From positions 1 to 64,000 of the forward strand of contig CAJNAR010000003.1 in NCBI GenBank assembly GCA_905220665.1: a stretch of DNA of 64,000 nucleotides. The letters are read 5' to 3'. How positions within the stretch are numbered: the stretch's first letter is position 1; the number at the start of each line of letters is the position of its first letter. This DNA is from Albugo candida. Lineage: Eukaryota; Oomycota; Peronosporomycetes; Albuginales; Albuginaceae. The notes under the pieces were generated by a model that was given only the letters and a program-made list of their open reading frames with translations, ran no database searches and was not told the DNA's origin. Below, in pieces: positions 9,533-18,998 of the stretch. The position numbers were made by a program, and so were the translations under genes.

Positions 9533-12102
9533 ATGCGCGGTATGGAAGGGGCGATTTTGGAATCTGACGCACAGCATATCAGTCGTCTAAAGGGTAGATT
9601 ATCGCAAATAGCTCTCATTAGCTTGGAAGAAAGTAAAATGATCAGCGATGTAATCCTGGCAAGCAAGTATATATTCGAATGAAGGTACATTAAAGTGCTA
9701 CAGTCACATTGGATATGCACTCAGTCGTCCAACAGCAGCTTAGATTTCGTTCACGACGTCATCTGTTTCGCACGCGATTGCATTCGTCGATCGACTATTC
9801 CTTTACTCACATCGTATCAAATCTTACTTCAGGGCATAGCTCTACTTAATGTGTTCACACAAATCGACTACACTGGTCCAGCATTATCTACACATGAACT
9901 TGAAATTCTTACGATAAACTCAGAAGCATTCATCGAAAGCAAAGCAAGAGATACAATAAATTATCGCTCGTGTGCATGTGTGTCACTGCAGGTAGATGGC
10001 GAGTATCCCTCTATATGTGGAAATCTGGAAATATTGCTATTGGCACGCTGCTTGCTGCAAGCCGTTGGAAACTGGACTCAAAGTAGCTGGAAGCTGGATC
10101 GGCTCTATCCAATGTGATGAAGAAGTAATGAAAATCGTCCGACAAGTCACTTCAGCATCATGGTGGAATTCGCCTGCTTCCCTAGCGCATCAAAGGATAT
10201 TGCTTGCAAAATCAGCATGTGACACTCTATGGAATGAAGTAAATGCTGGATTTTCGGCAAACAAAAAAGCCGAAGAATTATTTCAGCAGAACCGAAAGAG
10301 ATCCTCCATACTTGCTCGCTTCTACGTGCAATGGGGTCCTGCCAAGCATTTTTTTGATAAAGAGAATCGCGGAAAAGAATATTTGCAAAAGCACAAATTC
10401 TTACTGGTCTCACTGCTGAGCTCAGTGGCGCTATTGGAAGAAAAACATAGTTCCAGCAAAAAAGTGTCGCACAAATGGTATTACTCACAAGCTCTAATCA
10501 GACGCTGCGCTCAAAGCAGCCTATCCAATCAAAAACTCATTTGGACCAAAATGCAGTCATCACTTTGGATCAAGCAGATCCTGAAAAATTCTTTTGGAAC
10601 AGATTCAATTTGAAGATGACACACGTGCGGAACGAGAAGAGCTGCTTGTCACCGATCAAATCATTTTACTGGCGCTCTGTCTCGACGTGAAAAATAACAA
10701 TCCGAACGATATTTTGACTCGTGAAGAAATGATGGCGTATATTGCTTGTGTGCTTGAGCAACCAAACAACTGGATGGTGCACGCAACTGCTCTATTGGAA
10801 CGAGCCTGGCTCGAGTGTCAGACATCTAAACGTCGTGAGCGTGCCGTTTTGCAGATACAAGCGATTGTGGATCAACACTCAACCCAGCTAGCAACTCCAT
10901 TTCCTTGGAGGATATGACGCCAGCGATCGAACGTATGGCGCACGTTTGCGCATTAGCATTCCCGCCGCAATTTGCGCTGAAAAAAGGTTTAGCGGAACGA
11001 TACTTTGCGTTAGGTGCGGCAGCAAGTGCGTTGGAATTATTCAAAGAGCTGGAAAGTTGGAATGAAGTGATCATTTGTTATCGGATTTTGGATCAGTAGA
11101 AAAAAGTGGAAGCTCTTGTTCGTGACCGTGTTATGGTCGAGCCAACGCATTATTTATGGTGTTGTTTGGGGAACTTAACCGGCGAAATCGCTCATTTTAA
11201 GGCTGCATGGGAGCTTTCTGAGCACCGATATCCAAGGGCTAAACGCTCGCTAAGACGAGCAGCGTTTGAAGCGAATGATATTCCGTCCGCAATCAATCAC
11301 TTTGAAGAATTTTACGAATACATCCGATGCACATGCAAACGTGGTTTCTTTTGGGTGTTTTGGGCATGCGAGCAAGCGATTGGAATCTCGGGTTACAGTC
11401 ATTCACACGCGTCGTACAGCTAGATCCTGACAACACGGAAGCATGGGGTAACATTGGATCTATACACATGACACAAAAACACTTTGCTGAAGCCTTCTCG
11501 GTCTTCCAGGAAGCGGTCAAACAAAAGCGATTCATGTGGCAAATTTGGGAGAATTGAGCATGGTGTGCTTTAGAAATTGGAAAATACGGCGATGCGATGT
11601 ACGCACAACATCAACTCCTTGATTTACGTTCAAAACACAATCGCCCTGTGGATCATGAGCTTCTTGCTTGGTTAATCAATGCGATCGTTTTCGAGAATAA
11701 AGGAGTATTGCAATCGCATTACAAGGATGAACTTGCAAAGTTGCTGGGCCGCATTACGTCTGTGGTGACTTATAATTCAAAGTTCTGGCAAGTTTATGCG
11801 CATTTCAATGATGGTGTCGGCAGGCAAGAGAAGGCGCTTGAATGTCGTTGGAAGGTATCTCGTACATTGCAACAGCAAATTGGGAAAAATATGAAGAGCA
11901 AGTGATGAAAGTCTGTGATGCGGCGCTGGAAGTAGCTGCTGGTTATCAAATCCAAGCGTCAAAAAAGGCTCTGCATGCGACCCGTTTGTTTCTTCGAGGT
12001 GTATTGAAGAAAGTACAAATCAATTTCCCGCACCTGGAGATCCGTGTGGGACTAGAAGAAGCGCTGCAAGATATACAATTAGCATCTGAAGCAATACCAT
12101 GA
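9533..12102 (+). pseudogene. TTC27-like TPR protein, decayed copy 1
   Basis: Pieces in different frames align in order with the TTC27 (tetratricopeptide repeat protein 27) family: an N-terminal part (MRGMEGAILESD...), WWNSPASLAHQRILLAKSA, KNNNPNDILTREEMMAYIA, LFKELESWNEVIICYRI, TPR units such as VQLDPDNTEAWGNIGSIHMT, then FMWQIWEN and RITSVVTYNSKFWQVYAHF. Disabling changes include an in-frame TAG at 11097, a TGA after MWQIWEN near 11556, and frame shifts near 10900 and 11320. All of these are also present in copy 2. A further TGA near 9680 is private to this copy. TTC27 proteins are broadly conserved and usually single-copy, so a functional gene may exist elsewhere. Confidence 0.75.
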
Positions 12103-12329
12103 CTACAAGCGCACCACCACAGTACCAATACACAATAGATGGTTCTTCTAGAAGTGCGATGTCGCTTGTATTTGGATTGCCGAATACTTTATGGGGATTT
12201 CTACCGACTTTGATTCGAAGTTTATCGGTAAGTGCACGCCATTCTCGCGGGCAAACATGCAATCTGTTTGTTTCGATATGGTACTACATCTATGATGCAA
12301 AAGAGCTCTTTTTGAACCAGTCTTGTTGA
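12099..12329 (+). other. Open frame after TTC27, conserved in both copies, unidentified
   Basis: A 76-codon frame starts at the TTC27 stop (overlap ATGA) and contains SAMSLVFGLPNTLWGFLPTL and NLFVSIWYYIYDA. The counterpart at 27982-28203 keeps the same frame with many changes but no stop before the common end LFLNQSC. In the right copy a second frame continues with LFEPVLLISGDFIHFANAIH, suggesting an exon of an unrecognised hydrophobic protein or its relic. I do not recognise the family. Confidence 0.3.
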
Positions 12330-12501
12330 TCAGCGCAGATTTCATTCATTTTGCGAATGCAATTCATGCTGCTGTGTATTGCAGACATCGAATACAGCAC
12401 CAAGCCGGTAGAACTTCTCCCTCGTCTTCTTGTGTGCTAGTCAGAGTACCAAAGTAAACGTTGCAAGAGTACAGTCAGGAAAGAAGAGCATTTACTAATG
12501 T

Positions 12502-13302
12502 TTAGTAAGCAAAAGTAAAATATATGTATCTGTAAAGTGTACAATTCTTTTCTCTAGCATTAGGAACATCAATGTCAAAATTGAGACCCTTGCGTCCTTC
12601 TGACTCGTCTTTGTCAGAGATCACTTCAAACTTTAAAACATGAGTGATAAGAGGCTCCACTATAACCACTTGCTTGAGCTTGATCGACATACTGATGTTC
12701 ATCATCGATCCAGACTTCCCAGTACCAAACACCTTTATACATTCCAGGAGGTGTATTGGGTGGGATCTTGAATTCCCTATACATGGAATTCCATCACCTC
12801 CACGCCCGCTTGGCCGTTCACGACTGTCATATGTCTCTCCACACTTTCCATCATCGAAATGAGCGCTCGATCCTGGAATCAAAGTTTTTGTGTTTATTTC
12901 ATTTGTAGAGTGGATCTCTGCTCGAGGTTTCCCGGTCCAATAGACTCCATATTTTGTTCCAATAGCTTTTTTATCTTTTGCGATATGTTGTCGTTTGGCA
13001 AGTAAGCATAAAGACTCGCTCATTCGATCTCACTTGAAGATGTCGTTTCACTTATATGACGCTTTCTGTACGAGAACCAGTGCATACTTTTGCGCCATTT
13101 TCCGCAGCTTTATCAGTATTTTGTGTGGGTTAAGAACTCCACAATCCGGGTGCCCTCGATCGACATAATGCATTACAAATCCATCACAGTGAGTCTTCTT
13201 CAAATCCCCTTGGTAGATATATAACTCACTATATTCATAGAGCTCGGTTCAGTTCAGTCCGATACAATCAATCCACGTGTGTGACGTGACAGTATGGAGA
13301 AT
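12502..13302 (-). pseudogene. LPMO-like secreted protein, truncated and frameshifted
   Basis: This is a minus-strand relic of the gene at 26119-27255. Recognisable parts are the region after the signal peptide (HTWIDCIG equivalent near 13275), KKAIGTKYGVYWTGKPRAEI, and FDDGKCGETYDS. A frameshift lies before the PPGMYKAVWYW equivalent, and a deletion removes the Pro-rich tail, so the reading passes straight into the former 3' UTR. The signal peptide and start codon are missing because homology stops at 13302, the junction with a fragment of another gene. It cannot encode a secreted enzyme. Confidence 0.8.
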
Positions 13303-13400
13303 ATCTATAATTTTTTGACTTGATCATTTGCCTCAATTTTCGTCATTTGGCTTGATTGCGTAGTTTTGGAGGTATCATGAGCATCAGCTGCGGATGTATG
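13303..13400 (-). pseudogene. 98-bp fragment of the 34280-35638 gene
   Basis: The reverse complement (GATGCTCATGATACCTCCAA and onward) matches 35204-35298, the Ser/Thr-rich middle of the intact 452-aa gene, with a few substitutions. On one side it is fused to the broken LPMO relic and on the other to the 13401-15995 block. It therefore marks both the circle-closing junction and an internal deletion in this copy. Confidence 0.8.
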
Positions 13401-14036
13401 CGTCGCGATATTCGTTCTAGCTCCACACAAATCCGTTCACGTGATACGATCGAGTACTTGTAGGTAACTTCAAATCCTCGGGTAACTCATTCACTCTACT
13501 CTCAAGCGATAAATTACTCAATACACTCGTGGAGTTTGAGGCCGCACTTGAGGTTGATCGAGAGGGATACGACATATTCGCTTGACCAGGGAGATTGAAC
13601 AGTAGCATGCACACAACATCCTAGACATGAGAGGAAATAAGCCTTCATGCTCCCCATTGTGTCAACGAAATCCTGAAAGTCGATACACCGTATTTGCAAA
13701 TGAAAACGCCTTGCGACCGATCGTAAGCTCGAGGAAGGAGAGAATGGAAGCGGATTTCCGTCCTGCTTCGCACATATGTTTTCTGACGACCTTGTTTAAC
13801 TTGAGGATCCAAAAACTCATCGAGAGGGAGCATAGTACGGAAATAGTGCTTAGAAGGCGACCTGTACTGAAACGGACTGATGCCGCTGGATTGAAGTTCG
13901 TGCGAGTTGCACTTTTGATGGTAGACTGCGACTAGATTTGTAAATATAAAGTAGCATACATTTCTTGTGCTGTTCTAACCGTGTCACTTAACTACATATT
14001 TTCATTTGCAAAGTATACATCAATATCACATGTCTG
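13401..14036. other. Diverged flank with relic ORFs, counterpart of 33209-33859
   Basis: The minus-strand frame near 13417-13699 (MCMLLFNLPGQAN..., MGSMKAYFLSCLGCC...) corresponds to a longer frame at 33287-33730 on the plus strand. Here it is broken into short pieces by substitutions and indels. I do not recognise the protein. Divergence is clearly higher than in the neighbouring tract that starts at 14037. Confidence 0.4.
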
Positions 14037-14157
14037 TGTGCAAAAGCACCAGCACATTCCATGCCCGAGCCGCCGCTACTTTTGGAATCCACGGTACATC
14101 GTCGCCAATTCTAAAATTAGCAATGCCGCATGGAATTAATGCAATAGTTGCAGTATT

Positions 14158-14238
14158 CGATAGATATATCTCATTTTGTGTGTCGTTTGCAGCAATTCAC
14201 TCATTGCAAACGACACACAAAATGAAATATATCCATCG
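14158..14238. repeat. Long inverted repeat (34-nt arms, 13-nt loop)
   Basis: Arms 14158-14191 and 14205-14238 pair at 32 of 34 positions, with the inner 21 perfect (TGTGTGTCGTTTGCA and its complement). The loop is GCAATTCACTCAT. The other copy (33007-33087) differs at one base that improves the pairing to 33 of 34. It lies about 170 bases upstream of the coiled-coil reading frame, and transcribed RNA would form a strong hairpin. Confidence 0.8.
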
Positions 14239-14401
14239 ACTCCATCTAATGCGCCCATTTCGACGCTGACAACTGCGGCTTTTCCAGTCGTCAATATCGC
14301 CAATCAGCATGCAGCCATGCTAAGAGACTTGGCCCATCAGGTCAATATGTGTACGTATCCTTTCTTATTGCTACTCTGTGTAACAACTAATCAATTATCA
14401 T

Positions 14402-15673
14402 ATGCAGCGAGCGAGAAAGAGCACGACAACAACAATGACGACACCGGCGAGAAACGTGACACCGTCGACAATGAAGCGTGTCGGCGGTGGGTATGTGATG
14501 CGGGAAGCATCGACGGAGACATCTGCGCGGAACCCAATACGACAGCGCGCCACTCGACCACCAACGACACGGACGACAGCACCAAGAAACGGAACACCAT
14601 CTCGCGTCCCAGCCACACATGCAACACGGCCAACTTCAACTGGACGAGCATCACCGGCGATGACTCGTGGGACTGGTTCCGTCAGTAGGGCAAGTGCGGG
14701 TGTGACACCAAGACCTAGAGCGGCTGTGGCTTCGATGACGACCAGAGCTTCCATCATGCGTCCATCTCCGATTACGACGACTCAACCGCGTCTAAGCGAA
14801 GTGGAGCGGCTAAAGAGAGAAAATGCGCAGTTGTCGCGCGCGTTGGTCGAGAGAACGAATCAGCTTCAAGTTGTGAAAGATGAAGTATGCAAATTGAAGG
14901 CGGATGCGGAAGAACTGAACAAGCGACTGGAAGCTAGTCGAACACGCAATGCCATATGTCAAAAGAAGCTGGACGATGCGTTGAAGATCCACGCAGAAGA
15001 TGAAATGCAGTTGGAGCAAATGAAGGATGGGTATAAGCAGCTTCAGCTCGAGTTGCTCAAGTCAACGTCGATGATCCAAGACTTGGAGGTTATTGTGGGA
15101 ACGCAACAGAAACAACTGGAGGAAATGAAGCAGACACGTGATACCAAGACTTTCGTCTCAACTGGAGTACAAACAGCGGAAACGGACACTGGGAGCAATT
15201 CGGCGATTCGATTGTACCAATTACAACACGAAGAGGACGAAATGAAGGTGAAGCGTATAATACAGGAAAACTTGGAGCTGAAAACGGAGGCAGTCAAGTC
15301 AAGATCGTTGCTCGAAGACTTCCGGCATTATATGGAAAATCATCTCGAGTTGATAGATGCGATCAAAGCAGGTGCAACAAGAATCGAAGAAGATGGAAAC
15401 TACGAATGTGAACAAGGAGCGACAGCGCATGTATACCAAATGCATCCCGAAAATGGCCTCATCACGTCATTGAGGATGCAAGTGAACATGCTGGAAGTGA
15501 AGCTTAAGGACGAAAAGGAGATGTTGCAAATGCACTTGGATAAGCTTTCAACTGGAAATTGGAAGAGCGACGAGAAGCGGGACTTCGTGCCGGATTGGAA
15601 CTCAAGCGGCTTGGATTATCAACTGCAATCAGATAGCGACATTTCATGGACATCAAGCGCATCTTCTCAATGA
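14402..15673 (+). CDS. Coiled-coil protein (423 aa), copy 1
   Basis: The ORF starts at an ATG at 14402. The N-terminal 130 residues are Thr/Arg/Pro-rich and basic, suggesting a disordered nucleic-acid- or microtubule-binding tail. About residues 130-300 form heptad-rich coiled coil (LSEVERLKRENAQLSRALVE, LKADAEELNKRLEASR, YKQLQLELLKST), with a shorter coil near 355-395. A possible upstream intron ends at the TATGCAG just before CGAGCG, but no phase-compatible upstream exon was found, so I keep the ATG start. The translation is identical to the copy at 31572-32843. I do not recognise a specific family. Confidence 0.65.
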   Translation: MQRARKSTTTTMTTPARNVTPSTMKRVGGGYVMREASTETSARNPIRQRATRPPTTRTTAPRNGTPSRVPATHATRPTSTGRASPAMTRGTGSVSRASAGVTPRPRAAVASMTTRASIMRPSPITTTQPRLSEVERLKRENAQLSRALVERTNQLQVVKDEVCKLKADAEELNKRLEASRTRNAICQKKLDDALKIHAEDEMQLEQMKDGYKQLQLELLKSTSMIQDLEVIVGTQQKQLEEMKQTRDTKTFVSTGVQTAETDTGSNSAIRLYQLQHEEDEMKVKRIIQENLELKTEAVKSRSLLEDFRHYMENHLELIDAIKAGATRIEEDGNYECEQGATAHVYQMHPENGLITSLRMQVNMLEVKLKDEKEMLQMHLDKLSTGNWKSDEKRDFVPDWNSSGLDYQLQSDSDISWTSSASSQ

Positions 15674-16170
15674 CCCCATCACGTCATTATGGATGCAAGT
15701 GAGATGTTTGGAGATGAAGCTGAAGAATTGTCAGCAGATAAAGTAGCTGTTCAGTTGCAGTCAAGTGTGAACCCATAATTGTAATTAATATAAGTTATTT
15801 TGCTATATTAGTATTTTGGATTCATGCTATAAGCCTCTTCGCATCTATGCCTTTCTTTCGTTAAAAGCCTTTTAGATGTAAGTTATTACACTTGGAGTCA
15901 TTCCAGAGAATGATAACTTCATATTTGTCAAACAGTTGTGACTATTTCGACTAAAAGTCATAGGACTACAGCTTACTTACATCTCAATTCTGAGCACCTC
16001 AGCTATCGGATCCTCAGGGCGATATAAAAATACGAAAAAAACAACAACACAATATCACACTTTGAGAGCTCAGCTCTTTAACTTGAGCATGAAAACAGCC
16101 TACAAACAGGACCTCACATTAATCGCCTCACAAAATAACATGAAAAATTCTTCGCAGAGTGATAGTGACA
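15674..16170. other. Intergenic; end of duplication and transketolase 3' side
   Basis: Near-identity with the right copy extends to 15818, looser similarity to 15995, then unique sequence. No gene is seen. Confidence 0.6.
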
Positions 16171-18237
16171 CTAATGAATCCCTGGATTGAGTATGCGTTT
16201 CTCGGGATAATGGAACAGACATGGTACTGTCGAGTCTTTATAAAAACTCCACAATCGCCGCGCTTCATCGGCAACTGTTTCGGCATTGAATCCAAAGTGA
16301 TATTTGAGTTGAGCGATGGATGCTGACGCTCCAAATCGATCAAGACCAAACTGCGCATGTGAATAGTCACGCCAGCCAAATGTAGCAGCCGCTTCGATTC
16401 CCAGCACTGGAATTCTTTCTCCAAGTACTTTTTTCTTGTATTCCGTCGTTTGTTCATCAAAGAGATCTCGACAGGGCATTGATACAACGCGTATTTTAAA
16501 CTCAGTGAGAAGTTTAGCTGCTTGAATCGCCAGAGAGACTTCAGAGCCAGTGCCTGCAATAATCAGATCTGATGTACCTCCAAGTTTATCAACACGTGAG
16601 CCATTCTCGAAATTTGCCACGATATACGCACCTTTGATAACCTTTTCCGCGCTTGAACCCTCCAAATTGGGCAATGGCTGACGAGACAATGCGAGGACAG
16701 TGGTTTTGTCTCGATACTCAAGTGCAGCGATATATGAACCAGCTGTCTCATTACCGTCTGCTGGACGATACACATACATATTTGGCATCGCCCTCAGACA
16801 AGCACTCATCTCTATCGGTTGGTGTGTCGGGCCGTCTTCACCCAAGAAAATGCTATCATGCGTGGCAATATAAATGACCCCAAAGCGTGAAAGTGCGCTT
16901 AGACGAATCGCTCCAAGTCCGTACTCTAAAAAATTGTAGAATGTTGCGCAGAACGGACGAAGTCCACCATGTGCAAAAATGCCATTACTGATCGCGGCCA
17001 TCGCATGCTCACGGACTCCGAAGCGGATATAACGGCCATTGGGAGACTCTTTTTGAAAGTCTACACCACCATCTAATGCTGTAAGATTGCTCGGTGTCAA
17101 ATCCGCAGATCCTCCAATGAGCTCTGGAAGACGCATCGCGCAAGCATTGAGTATTTCGTGAGAGTACTGTCTCGTTGCGTTAGGCTTATCATTCACATCG
17201 TATTTCGGTAAAGTATCTTTCCAATGATCTGGCAGTTTCTCATCAAACCGACGCAGGAACTCGCTTGCCAAGTCTGGATAATGTGATCTATACTTTTCAA
17301 ACAACTCTGTCCATATTCCCTCGAGCTGAGCGCCCTCTTGACGCTTGTCGTAGAAATTCTTGACTGATTCAGGTACAAAAAAAGTCTCTTCTTTTTTGAA
17401 TCCAAATTTCTCTTTCAATTGCGCGAGATCGTCTTCTTTCAGCGGTGCGCCGTGCACAGTTTTGCTGTTTGCAATAAGTGAGCCAAATCCAATTGTGGTA
17501 GTGACTTTGATAAAAGAAGGTTTGTCCGTAACAGCTTTGGCGTTCAATATCGCCTGATGTATTGCATTATAATCAGTGTCACCATTAGCGACACTTTGCA
17601 CATGCCAATCGTACGCTTCGTATCGCTTCAGCACATCTTCAGTGAAAGCCAATTCAGTGTGTCCATCAATAGATATTTTATTGTCGTCATACAACACAAT
17701 CAATTTTCCCAGTCCAAGATGACCAGCTAATGACGAGGCTTCCGATGTCATCCCTTCTTCTAAACATCCATCGCCGGTAAAGACAAAAGTATAATGATCC
17801 ATAATGCTGAAATTCTCGCGATTGAATTCAGCCGCCAGGTGTTTTTCGGCAATCGCTAGACCAACGCCATTAGCGAATCCCTGTCCAAGAGGTCCTGTAG
17901 TAACCTCAATTCCTGGCGTTGCAAAACACTCTGGATGACCAGGACACTTGGATCCGTACTGCCGAAATGACTTTAGATCATCGATTGTGACATCATACCC
18001 TGTGAGATGTAGCATTGTATACAGCAAAGCACACGCGTGACCATTTGATAGGACGAATCGATCTTGATTGATCCATCGAGGATTGCTGGGATTCATGTGC
18101 ATCCATCTACCAAAAAGGACATGTGCCATCGGAGCCATTCCCATTGGAGCCCCGGGATGCCCTGACTTGCCCGATGTCGGTTGCTCTGCCGAGATGACGC
18201 GTATCGTATTAATACAAAGCTCATCGTTCACGTTCAT
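16171..18237 (-). CDS. tkt: Transketolase
   Basis: A 688-aa intronless ORF of normal transketolase length. The enzyme is thiamine-diphosphate-dependent and moves two-carbon units in the non-oxidative pentose phosphate pathway. Visible signatures are [18 protein letters not shown] near residue 25, [18 protein letters not shown], the ThDP/Mg motif [24 protein letters not shown], and, in the pyrimidine domain, [16 protein letters not shown] and [16 protein letters not shown]. There is no targeting extension, so a cytosolic enzyme is likely. The start codon is 122 bp from the divergent Cgi121-like gene, which probably shares the promoter region. Confidence 0.97.
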   Translation of the reverse strand: MNVNDELCINTIRVISAEQPTSGKSGHPGAPMGMAPMAHVLFGRWMHMNPSNPRWINQDRFVLSNGHACALLYTMLHLTGYDVTIDDLKSFRQYGSKCPGHPECFATPGIEVTTGPLGQGFANGVGLAIAEKHLAAEFNRENFSIMDHYTFVFTGDGCLEEGMTSEASSLAGHLGLGKLIVLYDDNKISIDGHTELAFTEDVLKRYEAYDWHVQSVANGDTDYNAIHQAILNAKAVTDKPSFIKVTTTIGFGSLIANSKTVHGAPLKEDDLAQLKEKFGFKKEETFFVPESVKNFYDKRQEGAQLEGIWTELFEKYRSHYPDLASEFLRRFDEKLPDHWKDTLPKYDVNDKPNATRQYSHEILNACAMRLPELIGGSADLTPSNLTALDGGVDFQKESPNGRYIRFGVREHAMAAISNGIFAHGGLRPFCATFYNFLEYGLGAIRLSALSRFGVIYIATHDSIFLGEDGPTHQPIEMSACLRAMPNMYVYRPADGNETAGSYIAALEYRDKTTVLALSRQPLPNLEGSSAEKVIKGAYIVANFENGSRVDKLGGTSDLIIAGTGSEVSLAIQAAKLLTEFKIRVVSMPCRDLFDEQTTEYKKKVLGERIPVLGIEAAATFGWRDYSHAQFGLDRFGASASIAQLKYHFGFNAETVADEARRLWSFYKDSTVPCLFHYPEKRILNPGIH

Positions 18238-18358
18238 GCTCCACTGAGCGTAAGGCGATCAATTAAAATGTGAATTGGAAAGAATAAGAACAATCTTTTG
18301 TCACATATTTGCGTTTCTCAACAAAACAGTGACCACATAAATTAAGTACTCTGTGACA

Positions 18359-18986
18359 ATGGAAAAGCACTCCTTAGCGCTATTCAATGGACGGTATTGT
18401 CTCTCGTCTGTACGCTTATTACATTGTCTAAAGAGCGTTTACCAGTCATTTTCACGTCGCTTTATATAAAAACGTTCACAATAGCGCCGAATTGAGAACA
18501 AAAGTCCACAGCCGCGAGATTGATATCGCTCTTATAGATCCAACGTTTGTAAGTGAAGCGCATGTGTTTTTGTGTCGTCTAAGAGCTCTTCAAAAGGTTG
18601 TGGATATTTTCCAATTGTATACCGCTGTCGCCAGAACTTTAGTATGTGAATCAAATGGAAATTTGACGACCAAGAATTTGCATACAGAGCTGATTTTCAA
18701 TCTTTCCGGAACGAGAAATGTCAGAGACTCATTGCGCGACTTTGGTATCAAAACGGATTCCCAGAGTGTACTTTTATGCGTCTTCGACACCGATGAGAAT
18801 AATTTGGGCGCAATTGAAAAGATGGTCGATGGTGAATGCGTTTCTCTGTCGGACATTCAACCACAAGACGGAGCTGATGTCAATGTGGTGAAAAATCATT
18901 ACAGAGTTTCTGAAAACGAGCTGTGTCATTGCTCTTTGGTCGATGCTATTGTCAGTAGAATAGCAACTAAAAGCTGGGTAAAGTAA
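18359..18986 (+). CDS. KEOPS/EKC subunit Cgi121/TPRKB-like
   Basis: I infer three exons: 18359-18393, 18434-18548 and 18597-18986, with 40- and 48-nt introns in phase. The spliced protein begins MEKHSLALFNGR and aligns through HVALYKNVHNSAELRTKV, IDIALIDPTF, VVDIFQLYTAV, LHTELIFNLSGTRNVRDSLR and FGIKTDSQSVLLCVFDTD with the Cgi121/TPRKB family. These proteins bind the Bud32/PRPK kinase and help KEOPS install t6A on ANN-decoding tRNAs. About 180 aa matches the family length. Exon borders rest on the alignment and GT/AG signals only. Confidence 0.85.
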
Positions 18987-18998
18987 GATATGACGATA

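Larger units (their letters stand above)
8744..15995. repeat. Derived copy of a large inverted, permuted duplication
   Basis: The segment has three parts, all inverted relative to the right-hand copy: 8744-13302 matches 31239-26167, 13303-13400 matches 35298-35204, and 13401-15995 matches 33859-31250. Both copies run (TTC27+LPMO) then (coiled-coil) along the plus strand although each block is inverted, which is a circular permutation. Compared with the right-hand copy this one lacks about 340 bp of LPMO tail, about 500 bp downstream of TTC27 and about 1.35 kb between 33859 and 35204. It is therefore the likely derivative. Confidence 0.85.

Noticed and set aside
9533..12102. Introns as the explanation of the TTC27 stops
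   Set aside because: Homology continues without a gap across the TAG and TGA and across the frame changes, leaving no room for introns there.
14176..14757. Long overlapping frames of 119 and 170 codons around the start of the coiled-coil gene
   Set aside because: They are other-frame and antisense readings of the low-complexity Thr/Arg-rich coding region, and the 423-codon frame carries the coiled coil.
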